Shown here one piece after another: positions 18,620 through 30,972 of a stretch of 64,000 bases of DNA (positions are counted from its first letter, which is position 1; every line of letters starts with the position of its first letter). The translations under genes were made by a program, and so were the position numbers. The notes beneath the pieces were generated by a model. It was not told the DNA's origin. It saw only the letters and a program-made list of their open reading frames with translations, and did not search any database. Source of the stretch: Sipunculus nudus (Eukaryota > Annelida > Sipuncula > Golfingiida > Sipunculidae); contig CM049314.1 of the NCBI GenBank assembly GCA_026874595.1, positions 2,193,318 to 2,257,317 of the forward strand, written 5' to 3'.

Positions 18620-19285
18620 TATAATAAAAGCTATTGAGCCAGGGGCGTGTATACATAAGTATCATGGATTTATGTCATTGTTCAAACTTAGTATGTTATT
18701 ATATTTAGATAACACATTCAGATATAACATATTTAGATATACAAAGTAATTTTTTCTAAGATTTTAATCGTGTGATTATCACATACATACATATTTAAAT
18801 ATTGCGCAAACTTTAAAACGTTTGACACTGCGATTCCGTTTCCTTTAGCGTTTATTTTCTTGAATTTAATAATGATTGAATTAACCGCAAACAACTGACA
18901 ATACCTCTCATTTTAATTCTATAAGGATATTGATAAGCATAAATGTTAAGGAATTCACAAATATGCATAGAATATATATTTCTTTAAGTTCAGAACAGTA
19001 CGTTTCATAAAAGGGATACTTTTAATTAACTCATAAATGGATCCTTAATTACAATTTAATCAAAAGACAAGTCGAATTATTAACTGGTATAAGACATTGG
19101 TAATTACATTACATAACTAGAATACGGGTAGTCGACAAGCGACTACGTGTATCCGCCTAAATCAGAGTGGAACGGGTGAAGTGAGGCATGGATTGAGTGG
19201 CAAGGGGAAATAGAGTGTTGCATATTAGCATGGATGTCTGCAGCCAAATTGTGTATGTAGGTTGCCCCCCCCCCCCCCACCACAA
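18620..19285. other. 3' flank of MCT copy A
   Basis: The first 200 or so bases match 46333-46510 downstream of the copy B terminal fragment, so the 3' UTR and flank were in the duplicated unit. ATAATATAATAAAAGC just after the stop may include a polyadenylation signal, though no clear AATAAA follows nearby. The rest is AT-rich, with nothing recognised. Confidence 0.45.
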
Positions 19286-20420
19286 AATCCAGAAAGCCGT
19301 CCAAGTTGTATACATATGCAAAATTTAAGGCAGATAAGTCAAACCACTACATGTATATGAGTGATTTTAGCCCGTGGCAGACAAACAGATGGACGCTGAG
19401 CAAAAATGGTTGCAGGTGACGCCACCAGTTTTGCGTATGATAAAGAGCTATGTGAGAACTATACACATGCAAAACTTTGGCCCAATCGGTCAAACTGTTC
19501 CCAAGATATGAGCTTGGATGTCTGCTGCATAAACTAGAATGCAGGTGGCGCCACCTGTCATAAAATCAAGAGAGCTGTCGGAAATGTATAAACCTGCAAA
19601 CTTTTAGGCAGATATGTCAAACCACTGCCGAGATATGAGTGATTTTATCCCATGGCAGACAAACAGACAGGAGCTGTGCAAAAATGGCTGCAGGTGGCGC
19701 CACCAGTTTTGGGTTTGATAAAGAGCTATGTGAGATCTATACACATGCAAAATTTTGGCCCAATCGGTCAAACGGTTCCCGAGATATGAGCTTAGATGTC
19801 TGCAGCGTAAACGTGAATGTAGGTGGCGCCACCTGTCATAAAATCAGAAAAGCTATCCAGGATGTATACCCATGCCGAATTTCAGGTGAATTAGTCAAGT
19901 CACTGCAGAGATATGAGTGATTTTAACCCAAGGCAGACAAACAGATGGACACTGTGCAAACATGGTTGCAGGTGGCGCCACCATTTTTAGTGTATGTTAT
20001 AAAGCTCTCCAAGGGCTATATTTGTGCAAAAGAATTTTCCTGATCGGTCAAACGGTTCCCGAGATATGAGCTTGGATGTCTGCAGCGTAAACATGAATGT
20101 AGGTGGCGCCACCTGTCATAACATCAGAAAAGCTATCCAGGATGTTTACGCATGCCGAATTTCAGGTGAATTAGTCAAGTCACTGCAGAGATATGAGTGA
20201 TTTTAACCCAAGGCAGACAAACAGATGGACACTGTGCAAACATGGTTGCAGGTGGCGCCACCATTTTTGGTGTATGTTATAAAGCTCTCCAAGGGCTACA
20301 TTTGTGCAAAGAAATTTTCCTGATCGGTCAAACGGTTCCCGAGATATGTGGGTTTATGTGTGGAAACAGACGCACAAACGGACGCAGAGCGCAGAGGAAA
20401 GGTCAGAGGTCAAAACAAAA
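19286..20420. repeat. Tandem array, about 280-bp period, built on a GGTGGCGCCACC palindrome
   Basis: About four units are visible, marked by ATATGAGTGATTTTA near 19354, 19634, 19913 and 20191. Each unit holds two copies of the palindrome about 130-150 bp apart in alternating contexts (CACCAGTTTTG or CACCATTTTT, and CACCTGTCATAA). Exact copies are at 19544, 19693, 19822, 19971, 20102 and 20251. The array ends near an ACGGACGCAGAG stretch at 20373, again pearl-like. Short open frames are by-products of the repeat. Confidence 0.7.
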
Positions 20421-21640
20421 TCGGGGCGCAGCAGTTCACATGTGACCCGAACATAATCCCGGGTTTCGAAAAATTCCGCCCAGCGGTTACGGAGGAGTTC
20501 TCCGGACACCTACGCGGCGGCGGCGTGCAGCTGAAAACATAGTATCCGCAAAACTCTGTTTTGGCGGATACAACTAAACCAGAACGATCACCGGATAAAG
20601 CCCAGCCCAATAACTTGACACAGCGTATGTACTATGACCAAATAAATAGAGAACGCATCTCTTGAATAAGAAATATCAACACCCTACTGTTGCAGGGAGG
20701 TTGTTTTCTATCCGTAATTTATTTTTATTCTCACTAAATGACATATTTAGTATGTTGTTGGGAATTATTGACCTCGTGCTAATTCATACAGTCTTCTTTT
20801 GCCCGGTAATTTCAAAGGTACCCAGGAAAGTCGTGGTCTACACACGATTAAAATAACTAAACCAGAATCATCACTGGATAACGCTCAGCCCCTTAACTCG
20901 ACACCCTCCTTTCTGGCACGCAAATTGCAATATTCAAGGGAGTTGGCCTCTAATGAAAAAAAGCGAGAGATGATTTGCCGACACTATACTTTGCACGATA
21001 ATGTATGCAACGTACGATGTTTCTAAAAGTAACCTTTCAGTTTAGAAATCGATTATTTAATTTTGTGATTACTTTTCTGTTCATTTGAGCATTGTCATGG
21101 TTATATGAACATTAAGCTGCACATAAATACTTAAACGTGAATAATCAAATTACCTGCGTTACCTGACATTAACAATGTTATGAAATGGTCGGGGATTTCA
21201 CTAATCCAATTTAGAAATATAGATTATGAACGGGGTTTCGACACAGAAGGATTGTTCAAAACAAGGAAAGTCTCTGATTATTTTTGTAAATTATGGACAA
21301 ACATTGACGGTTTGTTTTTCTTTGTACAGCCATCAACTAGAAGGTTGCCCCATATCCCCGGTGTATTTGTCACATAAACTAAGTTTTTTTTGCCATGAGC
21401 TACTGCATTAAATAAATTATTTCCTTGGATCTTTTTAATCTCTTCATTCCGTTAGCTAATATGATATATACTTATGGTAAACCTAAATTTGTTTGTGCTT
21501 AATGCACCTATATAAGATTTGTATTGCCTTTTCTAATGAACAGCTCTGTTGAAGAGAGTATTGTGACACCAATCATTTACCAGTGGGATTAGTTAATATG
21601 GTAAACAGATTGATTAACATTAAGTGATTAACATTATTAA
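20421..21640. other. A-B spacer with a partial duplicated motif
   Basis: A GC-richer segment (20440-20620) contains AACTAAACCAGAAC-ATCACCGGATAA. A similar phrase recurs at 20856-20900 (AACTAAACCAGAATCATCACTGGATAA), so part was duplicated. No gene is recognised; the rest is AT-rich. Confidence 0.35.
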
Positions 21641-21699
21641 TAGTACATCCTCCAGCTCGAACTTTGCATTTAAGAAATAAACAATCAATTTTGGGTTCA

Positions 21700-22080
21700 T
21701 CTATGCTGGGTCTGTTATAAATGAATGTGCAATCCTGGAGAAGTAAACTGCATATTATTAAAAAAGGAGTTGGATATAGTGGCTATAACTGAAACATATC
21801 TAAGAGAATGAGATCTTGTCATATTTCCTGATTTGACGCCGGATATCATTTTTTTGCAACCGATTGAAGCTTTCAACACTATTGAGACAACTTTTTCTAC
21901 GAGCAGTAAGAATTTTCGGTCACTGGTGATTTATAGACCATCACCTCCCATAAAAAAGACAGGTGACGGCGGCACAGTAACACAGAGTAGAATGTTTGCT
22001 AGAGAATGTGCTTGTTGGTGACTTAAGCGGTGCTTGTTAGTAAGTCTTATCTGATTCTGGCTGTTTCTGTGAACACTTTA
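21700..22080 (+). pseudogene. Decayed LINE endonuclease fragment (tentative)
   Basis: In shifting frames the + strand reads phrases typical of LINE apurinic endonucleases: DIVAITETYL followed later by SLVIYRPSPPIKK. Several stops and frame changes interrupt it. There is no RT alongside, so this is a short relic. The call is weak because the match is short. Confidence 0.3.
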
Positions 22081-22209
22081 ATGCATTTTACATAGCTGAT
22101 TACGGATTACACACATTTTAGTGAAATAATTGATAAAGCTCCAAAAAATCATTGTCACCCTGGATGTGAATTTTCAGGTTCTTTTCAGTCAGTCAAAATA
22201 AATGTAGAC

Positions 22210-22662
22210 GATTTCGTGGGAGAGCTACCGACTTCCGCATCATGAGGATAAAAACTGCCCCTGCCGTTACATACTGAAAGGCATTACCTTAAATTGGTAA
22301 TGTCCGTCAAGCGTTACGAATGCCGTTTTGTCTCCAATTTTCTCCGACATCAGAATCTGCAAGATTCGTCAGATCTAGCTTTGTAAAAACAGGCCTTTGG
22401 AAACTTCCATGAATAATGTTTTCGGTTCCAGAATTGGTTCTGGATCGAAAACGACCGACTGATGCAACCTACGGTAGTCGATCACGAACGAAATCTTTCC
22501 GTCTGGCTTACGCAGCATGGTACAGGGTGACGCAAAACTCGACTCCGACATCCCAATTATGACTATTTCTAACATCTCGTTGATTACCGATCGCATGGTC
22601 TCTCTAAACTCGAACTGAACACGATACGGTTTCAACTTCTCGGCTGTATCCGACTTGAGTCG
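22210..22662 (-). pseudogene. Ty3/Gypsy reverse-transcriptase fragment, decayed
   Basis: An 86-codon minus-strand frame (22375-22635) reads as the fingers region of a Ty3/Gypsy RT: FRETMRSVINEML, then SSFASPCTMLRKPDGKISF and VIDYRRLHQ. After a frame break the relic continues toward 22260 with a HYQFKVMPFSM-like phrase. It is distinct in sequence from the intact element at 8744-16692 and lacks the YLDD box. It sits where exon 1 of MCT copy B would be expected, just upstream of the copy B intron-1 homology. Confidence 0.65.
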
Positions 22663-22849
22663 ATTGTTTAATTCTAATTCTATATTTTTTTCTGTGTATG
22701 GTTATGCTATATTACACATTAAGTGAAGGTGTTCTCTAATTAACCTGGCTAATTAGTCTGCAAAATGTAGTCTATACTTAATCTTAATTAATTTTAGATC
22801 TGGATGGAAGGAGAAAACGAAGAAACATTCGATTAATTCAATACATATA
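22663..22849. other. Unassigned AT-rich spacer before copy B
   Basis: No counterpart of the 71-nt exon 1 was found here. Nothing else is recognised. Confidence 0.4.
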
Positions 22850-23579
22850 CATGTATCAGTCTTAATGTTGTCTGGCCGTTTCTCTGCCATATAAAACAGT
22901 TTCTACATGTGCATCGTATATAAATGACTCGTCCTTGTAAATATTACTATTCCGTAACAAGTTCTATGTTACCAGGGAGTATGCTTGGGGCGTTGGTAAG
23001 TAGGTATCTTGCTACAGTTAATAAAGTTAATAGTATGAAAAAGTGAAAAAAAATGACAATATGGCACAGATAATATTTGGCAAACTGATATAGATCCCTT
23101 TGTGATACCATTGAAAAGGGAAAATGAATACATAAATCGCTACTTTAGAAATGCAAGAATACTTCCTGTGTGGAAACCAATGTTTTTCCATCAGCTGTGT
23201 GTTTAACCTAACCCCCCCCCCCCCTCCATCCCAGGGGATTATGCCTTGTCACAGCTATTGGTACAAACAGACGTACATTTACTGGTATTCAGGGGAACTT
23301 AAATATCTTAATATCAGAGCGATCACTGCTCAATGGGTTATTTAACGTAACCAATAATATATCAGCGGAATATGATGCAGGTCCAAGCGTTGGTACAAGG
23401 TCACTGTTTTACAAACGTTGCTGCATGTTGTCATTGTTGTAACAAATCAAGAATGACCATTTTATAACATGAAAAAAAAGCCAGCATCGATTGTTCACAA
23501 TACAAATATAGGGAATTTCAGTTTAATTTAATAACTTTTTTTTAATTAAACACTTCATAAAGTTAATATTCGTAAAACA
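22850..23579. other. Remnant of MCT copy B intron 1
   Basis: Matches 47480-48890 of copy C in order (for example CATCGTATATAAATGAC, CAGGGAGTATGCTTGGGGCGTTG, CTTCCTGTGTGGAAACCAA). A C run lies at 23212-23223. This fixes the left limit of copy B even though its exon 1 is missing. Confidence 0.6.
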
Positions 23580-23930
23580 ATAATAACAAGGGACCAGAAC
23601 TAGTAAGTCTCCCGCCTGTTGTAGAAATAGTTGAAAAAAATGAACATTTTAGCATTATCGCCGCTGTGACCTTGTACAATTCGTCTAGCTCATCCATGTT
23701 CGAACTTGACCGAGCCCTTGATCAGATGCATGAACGCTACAAGTATGGTGATTATATTCTTTTTGGGTTATTGCGTTAACATACCTGTGCCGGAAGAACG
23801 GCTTAACGGGCAGAAAGACGCAAGGACGCTCACCATTTCTGTGTCCCCCACCAACGGCGCCTTCGGCGACGGCCTGGGACAACAAACACTGTCTCCAAAC
23901 GTTTTCATTAATTTTAATCACATATTATAG
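23580..23930. repeat. Pearl-like T1 repeat, copy B
   Basis: Single-core version of the element at 2700-3300: CCGCCTG lead, one TGACCTTG...CATCC core and a degenerate AACGGGCAGAAAGACG run, then the shared tail CTCACCATTTCTGTGTCCCCCACC. Confidence 0.5.
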
Positions 23931-24639
23931 GTCGGTATACAGTTATTCACTTTGGCTTACATTAAAAAGAGTTTGTGCAATCCTTGAACTGCTTTCCTCC
24001 TAACAAAATAGCCGCATTACATACCTGTCAGACTCAAGGGAGGAGAAGCTATGTGGCCTTAATATACACCAACATACGCTCTCTCCTTGATACAGAAGCG
24101 TGTTTTCCGACAGATGGCGCTGCGGTAGCTCCTTTGAAAAACTTTTTGAACTTTCTCTTAATTGATGGAGATATAAGAAAATTACCAGCTCAGGACACAT
24201 TTTGCATCAAAACGTAGAGTTCAAGGCCACAAACGTACATATCCGAAGCATTCCGTCAAAAGTCCAGGGCGACCCGGGTCAATGTTCACACACAAACATA
24301 TAGATAGATACATATTTATATACACATTTAAAGTAATATAATATTCATATCTTTTCCTTTTCCTAGGGAATGCAAGGTATTTATTTTGATGTAATAAACA
24401 TAATGACTGAAATCACATTGTTACAAAAACAAAAGACATAATACTTCAGGGACTGATGAAGTATCTTAGAAAGGGGATTAATAACAGCGGGAATAAAATT
24501 GTGCGAGACCCAAAATCTGACGCCCCAGGCACCCTGCTCTCATTCAGCCCATGAATAACAGACATATCCTAATAAATAAAACCTTTAACAAAGAACAAAA
24601 TTTCTGCTTTTAAATACTAACATATAATAATTAAACTAC
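23931..24639. other. Copy B intron 1, shared with copy C
   Basis: Alignable to 56340-56900 in copy C (for example TGACGCCCCAGGCACCCTGCTCT in both). No gene seen. Confidence 0.55.
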
Positions 24640-26346
24640 TAATTTTAACAAGTGACCCATGGATCATGACGCTCAGCTGACTGGGAAGAGATTCGCAAAA
24701 GGAAATTTTATCATCTGAATGTGTAGTATATACCCATTCAGCTAAGCATCAGACAGATTAACCAACAGGTCAAGATTGTGTCTGTATTTATATATCTCAA
24801 AAATAGAGAAAAAATGCGTAAAAATACAGGTGGCACCACCAGTCTGCAGAAACTGATGAAACACTCCATAATCAATATCCATGCAAAGAATCATGGTGAT
24901 CTCTGCATTAGTTGTTCAGATACTTCAGCTTTTGTATCAAATTGTCCATTATTCTGAGGGATACTTCGGAGTCTTATAGCTTGAAGGATATGGACAACAG
25001 CGACATAATTTCAGGTTTCCACAGACACTTATCATGGGCCTTCTTGCATGACAAGAATGAAGATGCTAGGTCCAGTTGTTATGATTTGTGCCCTTTTAAC
25101 ACATGTTCATATCTTTAAAAGTCTCAAAAATAGAGAAAACGATTCGTAAAAAATTGAAAAATACAGGTGGCGCCACCAGTCTGCAGAAACCGATGAAACA
25201 TCTCTTGATCAATATGTATGCCAAAATCATGATTATCAGTGATGTAGTAAATGAGTTACTGCAGATTTGTATCATTATTCTTTGAGGTATTTTGGAGTGC
25301 CATAGCGCAAAGGATATGGGTAACAGAGACCTAATTTCAAGTTTCCATAGAAATTTTTCATGGGTCTCCCTGTGTGTCAAGAATGAAGATTCTAGGTCGC
25401 GTCGTTACGATTTGTACCCTGTTGACACATAACTACATCCTTAAAGGATTAAAAAAATAGAGAAAAAATTGTAAACATTTGAAAAAATACAGGAGGCATC
25501 ACCAGTCTGCAGGAACTGATGAAACACCTCTTGATCAATATGTATGCCAAAAATCATGACCATCAGTGTTGTAGTTATTGAGACGTTGCAATTTTTTTTA
25601 TGAAATTTTCCATTTTTCTCGGGGGTAATTGGGAGCCCCGCAGCTCAAAGGATATGGGTAACAGAGACCTTATTTCAGGTTTCCATGGAGACTTTTCATA
25701 GGTCTCTAACTGTGTCAAAAATGAAGATTCTAGGTCCAGTCTTTACGATTTGTGCCCTGTTAACAGATGTTCACATTTTTAAAGGTCTCAAAATAGAGAA
25801 AACAATTCGAAAAAAAATCGAAAAATAAAGGTAGCGCCACCAGTCTGCAGAAACTAAACTGATGAAACATCTCATGATCAATATGTATGCCAAAAATCAT
25901 GACCATCAGTGATGTAGTTAATGAGATATTGAACTTTTTGTATGAAATTTTTTACTATTTTGGGGTATACTTTGGGCCCCCATAGCTAAAAGAATATGGG
26001 CAACAGTGACCTAATTTCTGGTTTCCATAGAGACTTTTCAAAGGTCTCTCAGTGTGTCAAGAATGAAATTCTAGGTCCAGTCTTTACGATTTGTGCCCTG
26101 TTAATTTTTGACTATTCCGGGGAGTACTTTGGGGCCCTATTGCTCGAAGGATATGGGTAACAGAGACCTAATTTCTGGTTTCCAAGGAGATTTTTTATGG
26201 ACCTCTCAGAATGTCAAGTTACAAGATAAGATTCTAGGTCCAGCGGTCACGATTTGTGCCTGGATAACGGACAGACAGGCGGACAGACGGACGACGGAAA
26301 AAAGAGTGATCGCTATAGCTCAGATGACTTACAGTCAGCTGAGCTA
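24640..26346 (+). repeat. 330-bp-period tandem element (type P1), plus orientation
   Basis: About four to five units of roughly 330-340 bp, marked by AGGTGGC(G)CCACCAGTCTGCAG near 24831, 25165, 25492 and 25831. It is the reverse complement of the element at 5641-8330. It ends in a GGACAGACAGGCGGACAGACGG run and a strong hairpin at 26316-26346 (TAGCTCAG ... CTGAGCTA with an inner GACT/AGTC stem). The left end phrase AGTGACCC...CAGCTGA matches, in inverse, the far end of the copies at 8290 and 34850. The hairpin-terminated, tandem-core layout fits a non-autonomous Helitron/pearl type. Confidence 0.6.
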
Positions 26347-27198
26347 AAAATGCCCAAGGTACAGGACCGCATAATAGACATGATAGTTACATTTTACAGT
26401 CATATTTGTTAATAACGTGATTTCTGTGATCCATGCACTTGCCATACAAGACATACCAGACGCTGATTAGCATACCTCTGAGACTAAATTAATCCGCACC
26501 ACAAAATATGCCAGTAATTCTGAATTCGAAATGGTCTCGACTTTGAGTTATATATCATTAAAATAACACTAAAAATTTTGGAATGAAGCTAAGTGTTCGT
26601 AATTGATTCTGTAATATTTCAGGTGAGCATGTTCATACCATAGGTATTCACATCCGTTCTATTATTTACATAGAAAAGTCACTCTGAGTTAATAAATATA
26701 TTTTATTAGAAACCTTAGCTATAGTCTACAAGAAACCTTACTGATATTCAATAGAAACGACAGAGACGTTATAATGGCCAGTTAGTCCATGGCGCCACGA
26801 TAACAGCATATCAACAATACCCAGTTGTAGGCCAAAGCGTTCCATAATGAGTAATTATGTAATATGTCAAGGAACTACGTACCTTTGCCATGTCGGATGT
26901 ACATTTATGTCTAAAATGGTTGTTTTATTGTATTTAAAGGATAATTCAAACTTGGTTTAAATTGTGTTTATACTGTTTCTGTGCACTCATGCGTAACGCA
27001 CCTGCGTTACTCGCGGGAAGTTGCGCACGCACCTCCAGTTACCTGGGCCACGTCTTCATGCATTGCTACCATTTAGCACTTTGCGCTTGTCAACTGCTTT
27101 TGAGTGTTGTGGAATTTTCTACGCCCCTAGTCAATCATTCTACTGTATATTATTTTTAGTCGTCACTTGTTTTTATACGCGTACCACACAGCATCACA
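26347..27198. other. Unassigned sequence upstream of the DIRS-like element
   Basis: No gene recognised. The last 230 bases are GC-richer (around CGCACCTGCGTTACTCGCGGG), which may belong to the left end of the DIRS-like element. No terminal repeat was found. Confidence 0.3.
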
Positions 27199-28180
27199 TG
27201 ATGGCAGACGAAGAAAAAGATGTCTTCAAAATCAACCAAGAACAGTCGACAGTTTTGATTGGGCGCATGGGCCGCCATTGTTGGTTTGACCAAGAAGACC
27301 ATCGCGGTTTTCCGTAAGGAAGACCTTACCTCTGTGGACGCGCTAGGATTACTAAGTGAAAGGGTCGTCTTAGACCTGTCCCTCACGCTGGGCCAACGGA
27401 TATTTAATGGACGCTAAACGCGTTTAGATAATAGCAGTGTGGAAAAACCCCGTGAAAGCGTATGTAACCCTGTGGAAAGCCAGTCTGTAAGGGACCTGCA
27501 AGCCTGACAATTCTCGACATCAGGGGACAGAATGCCCATTTAAAATCGGCAGGTAAGGTCTTTGATGATTTCTTTGTCCAAGATGCAAATATACCCACTA
27601 CAAAAGATATTCCTAATGCAAGCAATAATCCCTGGTCATACAGCGAGGCACTAAAGGACCCTTTAGATCCAAGATCAATTCTGACTGTTAAAGCAAGTAA
27701 AAACAATGTCGTGCATATCTCAGAATTTTTACCAGATCGTATTAGAAAACGTATCAGGGGCGTAGAAGGGGTAAGGCTTTGTATGATCAAAGCGACACAT
27801 TGGTTAGAGCCGATGACGATCATCCATACAGTGGTATTACTATAGAAGAATCGTCTGCAGCAAACTGTGGCCTTATGTCGCATCTTCTCAATATTGTCGA
27901 TCTTCATGTTACAGACATTGATTATTATCTAGCTTATACTACACAAATCTATCGAACATGGAACTGCAACTACTCGGGCAGGCTAAATACAGTGATCGTA
28001 AGCCGTTAATTCAAAATCGTTCAGGCAGCTCCAAATAGCCAGGTAGTGTACAGAAACGGAGAAAACCCGAGTGCAGATTGTTTAAAATTCGGAATGGAAA
28101 TGGCCCTTTTGGTGATTCGTGTAAATTTCTGCATGTAAATGATGACAAGAAGGGAGCTGGTGCAGAAGCACGATTTTCTC
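27199..28180 (+). pseudogene. DIRS-like gag relic
   Basis: Starts MADEEKDVFKINQEQ, then in another frame a SVDALGLLSERVVLDL helix-like phrase. Further on it reads GKVFDDFFVQDANIP and ...NNPWSYSEALKDPLDPRS, then a cysteine-bearing patch (PECRLFK...GDSCKFLHV) like a CCCH finger. Frames change several times. Identification rests on position upstream of the RT and general style. Confidence 0.4.
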
Positions 28181-28427
28181 TTTAAAAAAGATATGTAAAT
28201 ACCCAGGAATCATTAAGGTTAGCAGCTTGGGAGTTGTTGTCAAATTAGGACCAGGACAGACCTTATATTTTCAGTGGGGTACGCGAAGGCTTTCATAGGC
28301 TCGGCCAATCCGTTGATGTTAACAAAGCCGTTGAGATTGAAAATTATAAATCCGCAACTGCGCCCTCTATTGCAAATCGGGTTGAAGCCCAAGTAATAGA
28401 AAACTGGACAACGGCCAATATCACATT

Positions 28428-29045
28428 GTGAATTACACACCACCCATTTTCTCAGCATTAGGGACTGTTCCTAAGAAAGGGTGTTCAAAATCTCGTATAA
28501 TTCATGACTGTAGCAGACCACCTGGGGAGGCGCTTAATGACTTTGCGTATAAAGACCCCTTCAAATATCAGTCAGTTCAAGACGCTATAGATCTAGTCAC
28601 GGAAGGTTCGTTCCTTGCCAAAGTAGATCTCTCCAATGCTTACCTCGTGGTTAGAATTCGCCCAGAGGATTATGCTGCCACAGGCCTTAAGTGGACATTT
28701 TCAGGAAATTCCAGACCCACATACATGATTGATAAACGCTTACCCTTCGGTGCTCGCAAATCTGCTTACATTTTCAATACACTCACACAAGCTGTAAGGC
28801 GTATTCTTTCCAACCAGGGTCTCCCGAACATTGTGGCCTATCTGGACGATTTTTGTTTTGTTGAAAAATCCTACGAGGAGTGCACGCGAATAATGACTCA
28901 ACTCATGCGTGTTCTTCGATTTTTGGGGTTCAGGATTAATTACCAAATGGTGAAAGGGACAACCCAGTGTCTAACGTTTCTGGGATTGTACCTGGACAGC
29001 CGCTGTTTGACAATCTCCCTTCCAAATGACAAGGTAATGGAATAG
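28428..29045 (+). pseudogene. DIRS-type reverse transcriptase fragment
   Basis: A 205-codon open frame covering most of the RT palm: GTVPKKGCSKSRIIHD, DPFKYQSVQDAIDLV, AKVDLSNAYLVV (first catalytic Asp) and IVAYLDDFCFVE (catalytic YLDD). It ends in a stop within the thumb region. Upstream, out of frame, the sequence from about 28260 still resembles the RT start. The catalytic box is intact, but the enzyme is broken at both ends. Confidence 0.7.
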
Positions 29046-29171
29046 CATGAATCCCTTAATCATATTTACCGCAGAGTCAAAGTGTCAAAGAAATTACTGA
29101 TGCGTCACGCTGGGCAATTGAACTGGGCCACACAATGTGTGTAAGGAGGTCGTTTTCATTTACGACGACTC

Positions 29172-29567
29172 TTGGACAAAATTAAATCTTTGCAAAAACC
29201 ATGGCACAGAACGCGCGTAACAAATGAAATGAAGTTAGACATTGCTTGGTGGCTTAACTTCATGAAGCACTTTAATGGTAAGACTCCGGTGGTGGATAGC
29301 CGCCCTGCTGAGCCTGTCTCCATTGACGCGTGCCGCGAAGCCGCCGATGCCTTTTTCATGGGAGATTTTGTTTATACGAGGTGGGAGCGCAAATTGCTTG
29401 TGGCAAGCGATTTGTGCATTAATTATAAAGAGGTCCTGGCCCTTGAACCTACAGTGCGGAGGTGGGCCCCCTATTGGACAAATACTTTATTTGTCCAAAG
29501 TGACAACAAGTGTGCGGTCTCTATTATAAATAAATGTAGTGCAAAAGACAAAAGAAAATGTTTGTAG
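29172..29567 (+). pseudogene. DIRS-type RNase H fragment
   Basis: A 131-codon frame reading WWLNFMKHFNGKTPV, VSIDACREAADAFFMGDF and LFVQSDNKCAVSIINK, which follow the DIRS RNase H pattern (D, E and D positions in SIDAC, NYKEVLAL and QSDNK). It is separated from the RT by a frameshift and stops soon after. Confidence 0.62.
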
Positions 29568-29580
29568 GGGATTAAAAAAA

Positions 29581-30972
29581 AATTCGCACGTTCAGGAGCC
29601 AGCCTTATTTCCATGATGTGTGTGTGCGTACAAATGCCTGGAGGGCGCAAGACAACGGATGTGAATGACGTAGGCAGGACATGTGCACATAAGCCAAGTG
29701 GTGTAAACAAGCAAAAGGGAGGAATCATGACGGATACGAGCATGTTAAATTGCGTAAAGGAAGGATAAATTGTACATTATTACAGGGTAAGAGGTACATG
29801 GGAAGGATATAGGATACCATTAACTTACAAAGGAGTAAACTGGATATATTATTTCAACGTTTCACATGTAACCGTGGTGTCTTAACGTGTCCAGAACAGC
29901 AGCCTGAATTCTAGACTTGTACCAAATTGGGGAAGAGACACCACTTAAAAAAACTAATAGTTAGAAATCTTTTGACATTTTTAATATATTACTTAAAACA
30001 GAAAGGTAAATACAATATGTATACCGGGTATTAACAGGAAATAGATCGATACATGTATCTATTATACTTTATATAATGGGCAATTTTGGTATAATCAGGT
30101 AATACGCAATGTAATTAAAGATATTTGTTCTTAACTACAGCATAAATAAGCTTTAATGTTATGATTATACATCTGCAGACTAGATCTGGCTGGGGTTTTA
30201 TTCCATGTATGTGTATGCCTGATGAGCCCCGTCATACACACATACACACAAGCACACAAACACGTGTGTTTGTTATTTAAATGAGTTGTAGCATTCATGG
30301 TTCCCTATACTGCCAGGCTGTGCCTAGCTGTAAAATACATGCTACTATGGATATGCAAAGTTCGAAAGTCATTTTGTAAGGGGGGGGGGGGGCAATTAGA
30401 CTACAGCACCGCACTGCGCAGCAAAGGGCTGCGGGCGTTAGGTGTAGCGCGGCTTTTTGTTCATTATAGTGTTCACTTTTTAGTGCTCCTTTTTTATGGC
30501 ATCTATCCTGTTTACAGCAGTATATCGAAAGCAGGCGGCAAGCTGCTTTATCATATTAATACTCAGCGGAGCGTGTTGTCTTAATATTATCATATCTAAC
30601 ACGTGTAAACAAGCAATCATGTTTACAAGCGAGTCACTGCACCCATATTGCTCTGATAATGTCAGCCCAGATCTTTATAAAAGCATTTGAATGGGAAGAG
30701 TAACTTTTAACTCAAGTCAACAACCAAGCTCGCGGCCAATGAGTGTCACTGTATTTCGATATATCAGTGCACTCCGGTCATATGAGCTTCATCAGACCAC
30801 CGGCTAATGTATGAATAGTGCAACTAAATCGTCATCACAGATAAGCACAGATATTGTAACTCCAGACTAGTATGTCGTTCGGGGATGTTATTGATTCGGT
30901 AAAGTCTCTCATTAGGCAATTCATGTTTTCACAAAAACTGAAACAAAATTTGTTGATGCTAAAACTTACCAT
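29581..30972. other. Copy B intron 1, distal part before the solo LTR
   Basis: From about 29900 the sequence matches 59190-59700 in copy C (for example TATGTATACCGGGTATTAACAGG in both). 30640-30970 matches 3660-3990 in copy A. A G run lies at 30380-30392 and CA repeats near 30237-30263. No gene seen. Confidence 0.55.

Larger units (their letters stand above)
27199..29580 (+). mobile_element. Decayed DIRS-type retroelement (gag-like, RT, RNase H relics)
   Basis: In order on the + strand: a gag-like region from the ATG at 27199, a zinc-finger-like segment near 28060-28140, a DIRS-type RT (28428-29045) and an RNase H region (29172-29567). Frameshifts separate all parts. The RT style (VPKKG...SRIIHDCSRP, DPFKYQSVQDAI, AYLDD) is that of DIRS/Ngaro elements rather than Ty3/Gypsy or LINEs. 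No tyrosine recombinase and no terminal repeats were seen, so it is probably truncated at the 3' side. It lies in intron 1 of MCT copy B. Confidence 0.6.

Noticed and set aside
19286-20420. CRISPR-like array of repeats and spacers
   Set aside because: Units are about 280 bp with the whole unit conserved, not short repeats with unique spacers, and the genome is eukaryotic.
22663-22849. Exon 1 of MCT copy B
   Set aside because: The expected position upstream of the intron-1 homology was read for the 71-nt exon and nothing similar was found; a Gypsy RT relic occupies the adjoining region.
27404-27907. 167-codon minus-strand open frame
   Set aside because: It lies antisense to the DIRS-like gag relic, has no recognisable domain, and the + strand reading is better explained.
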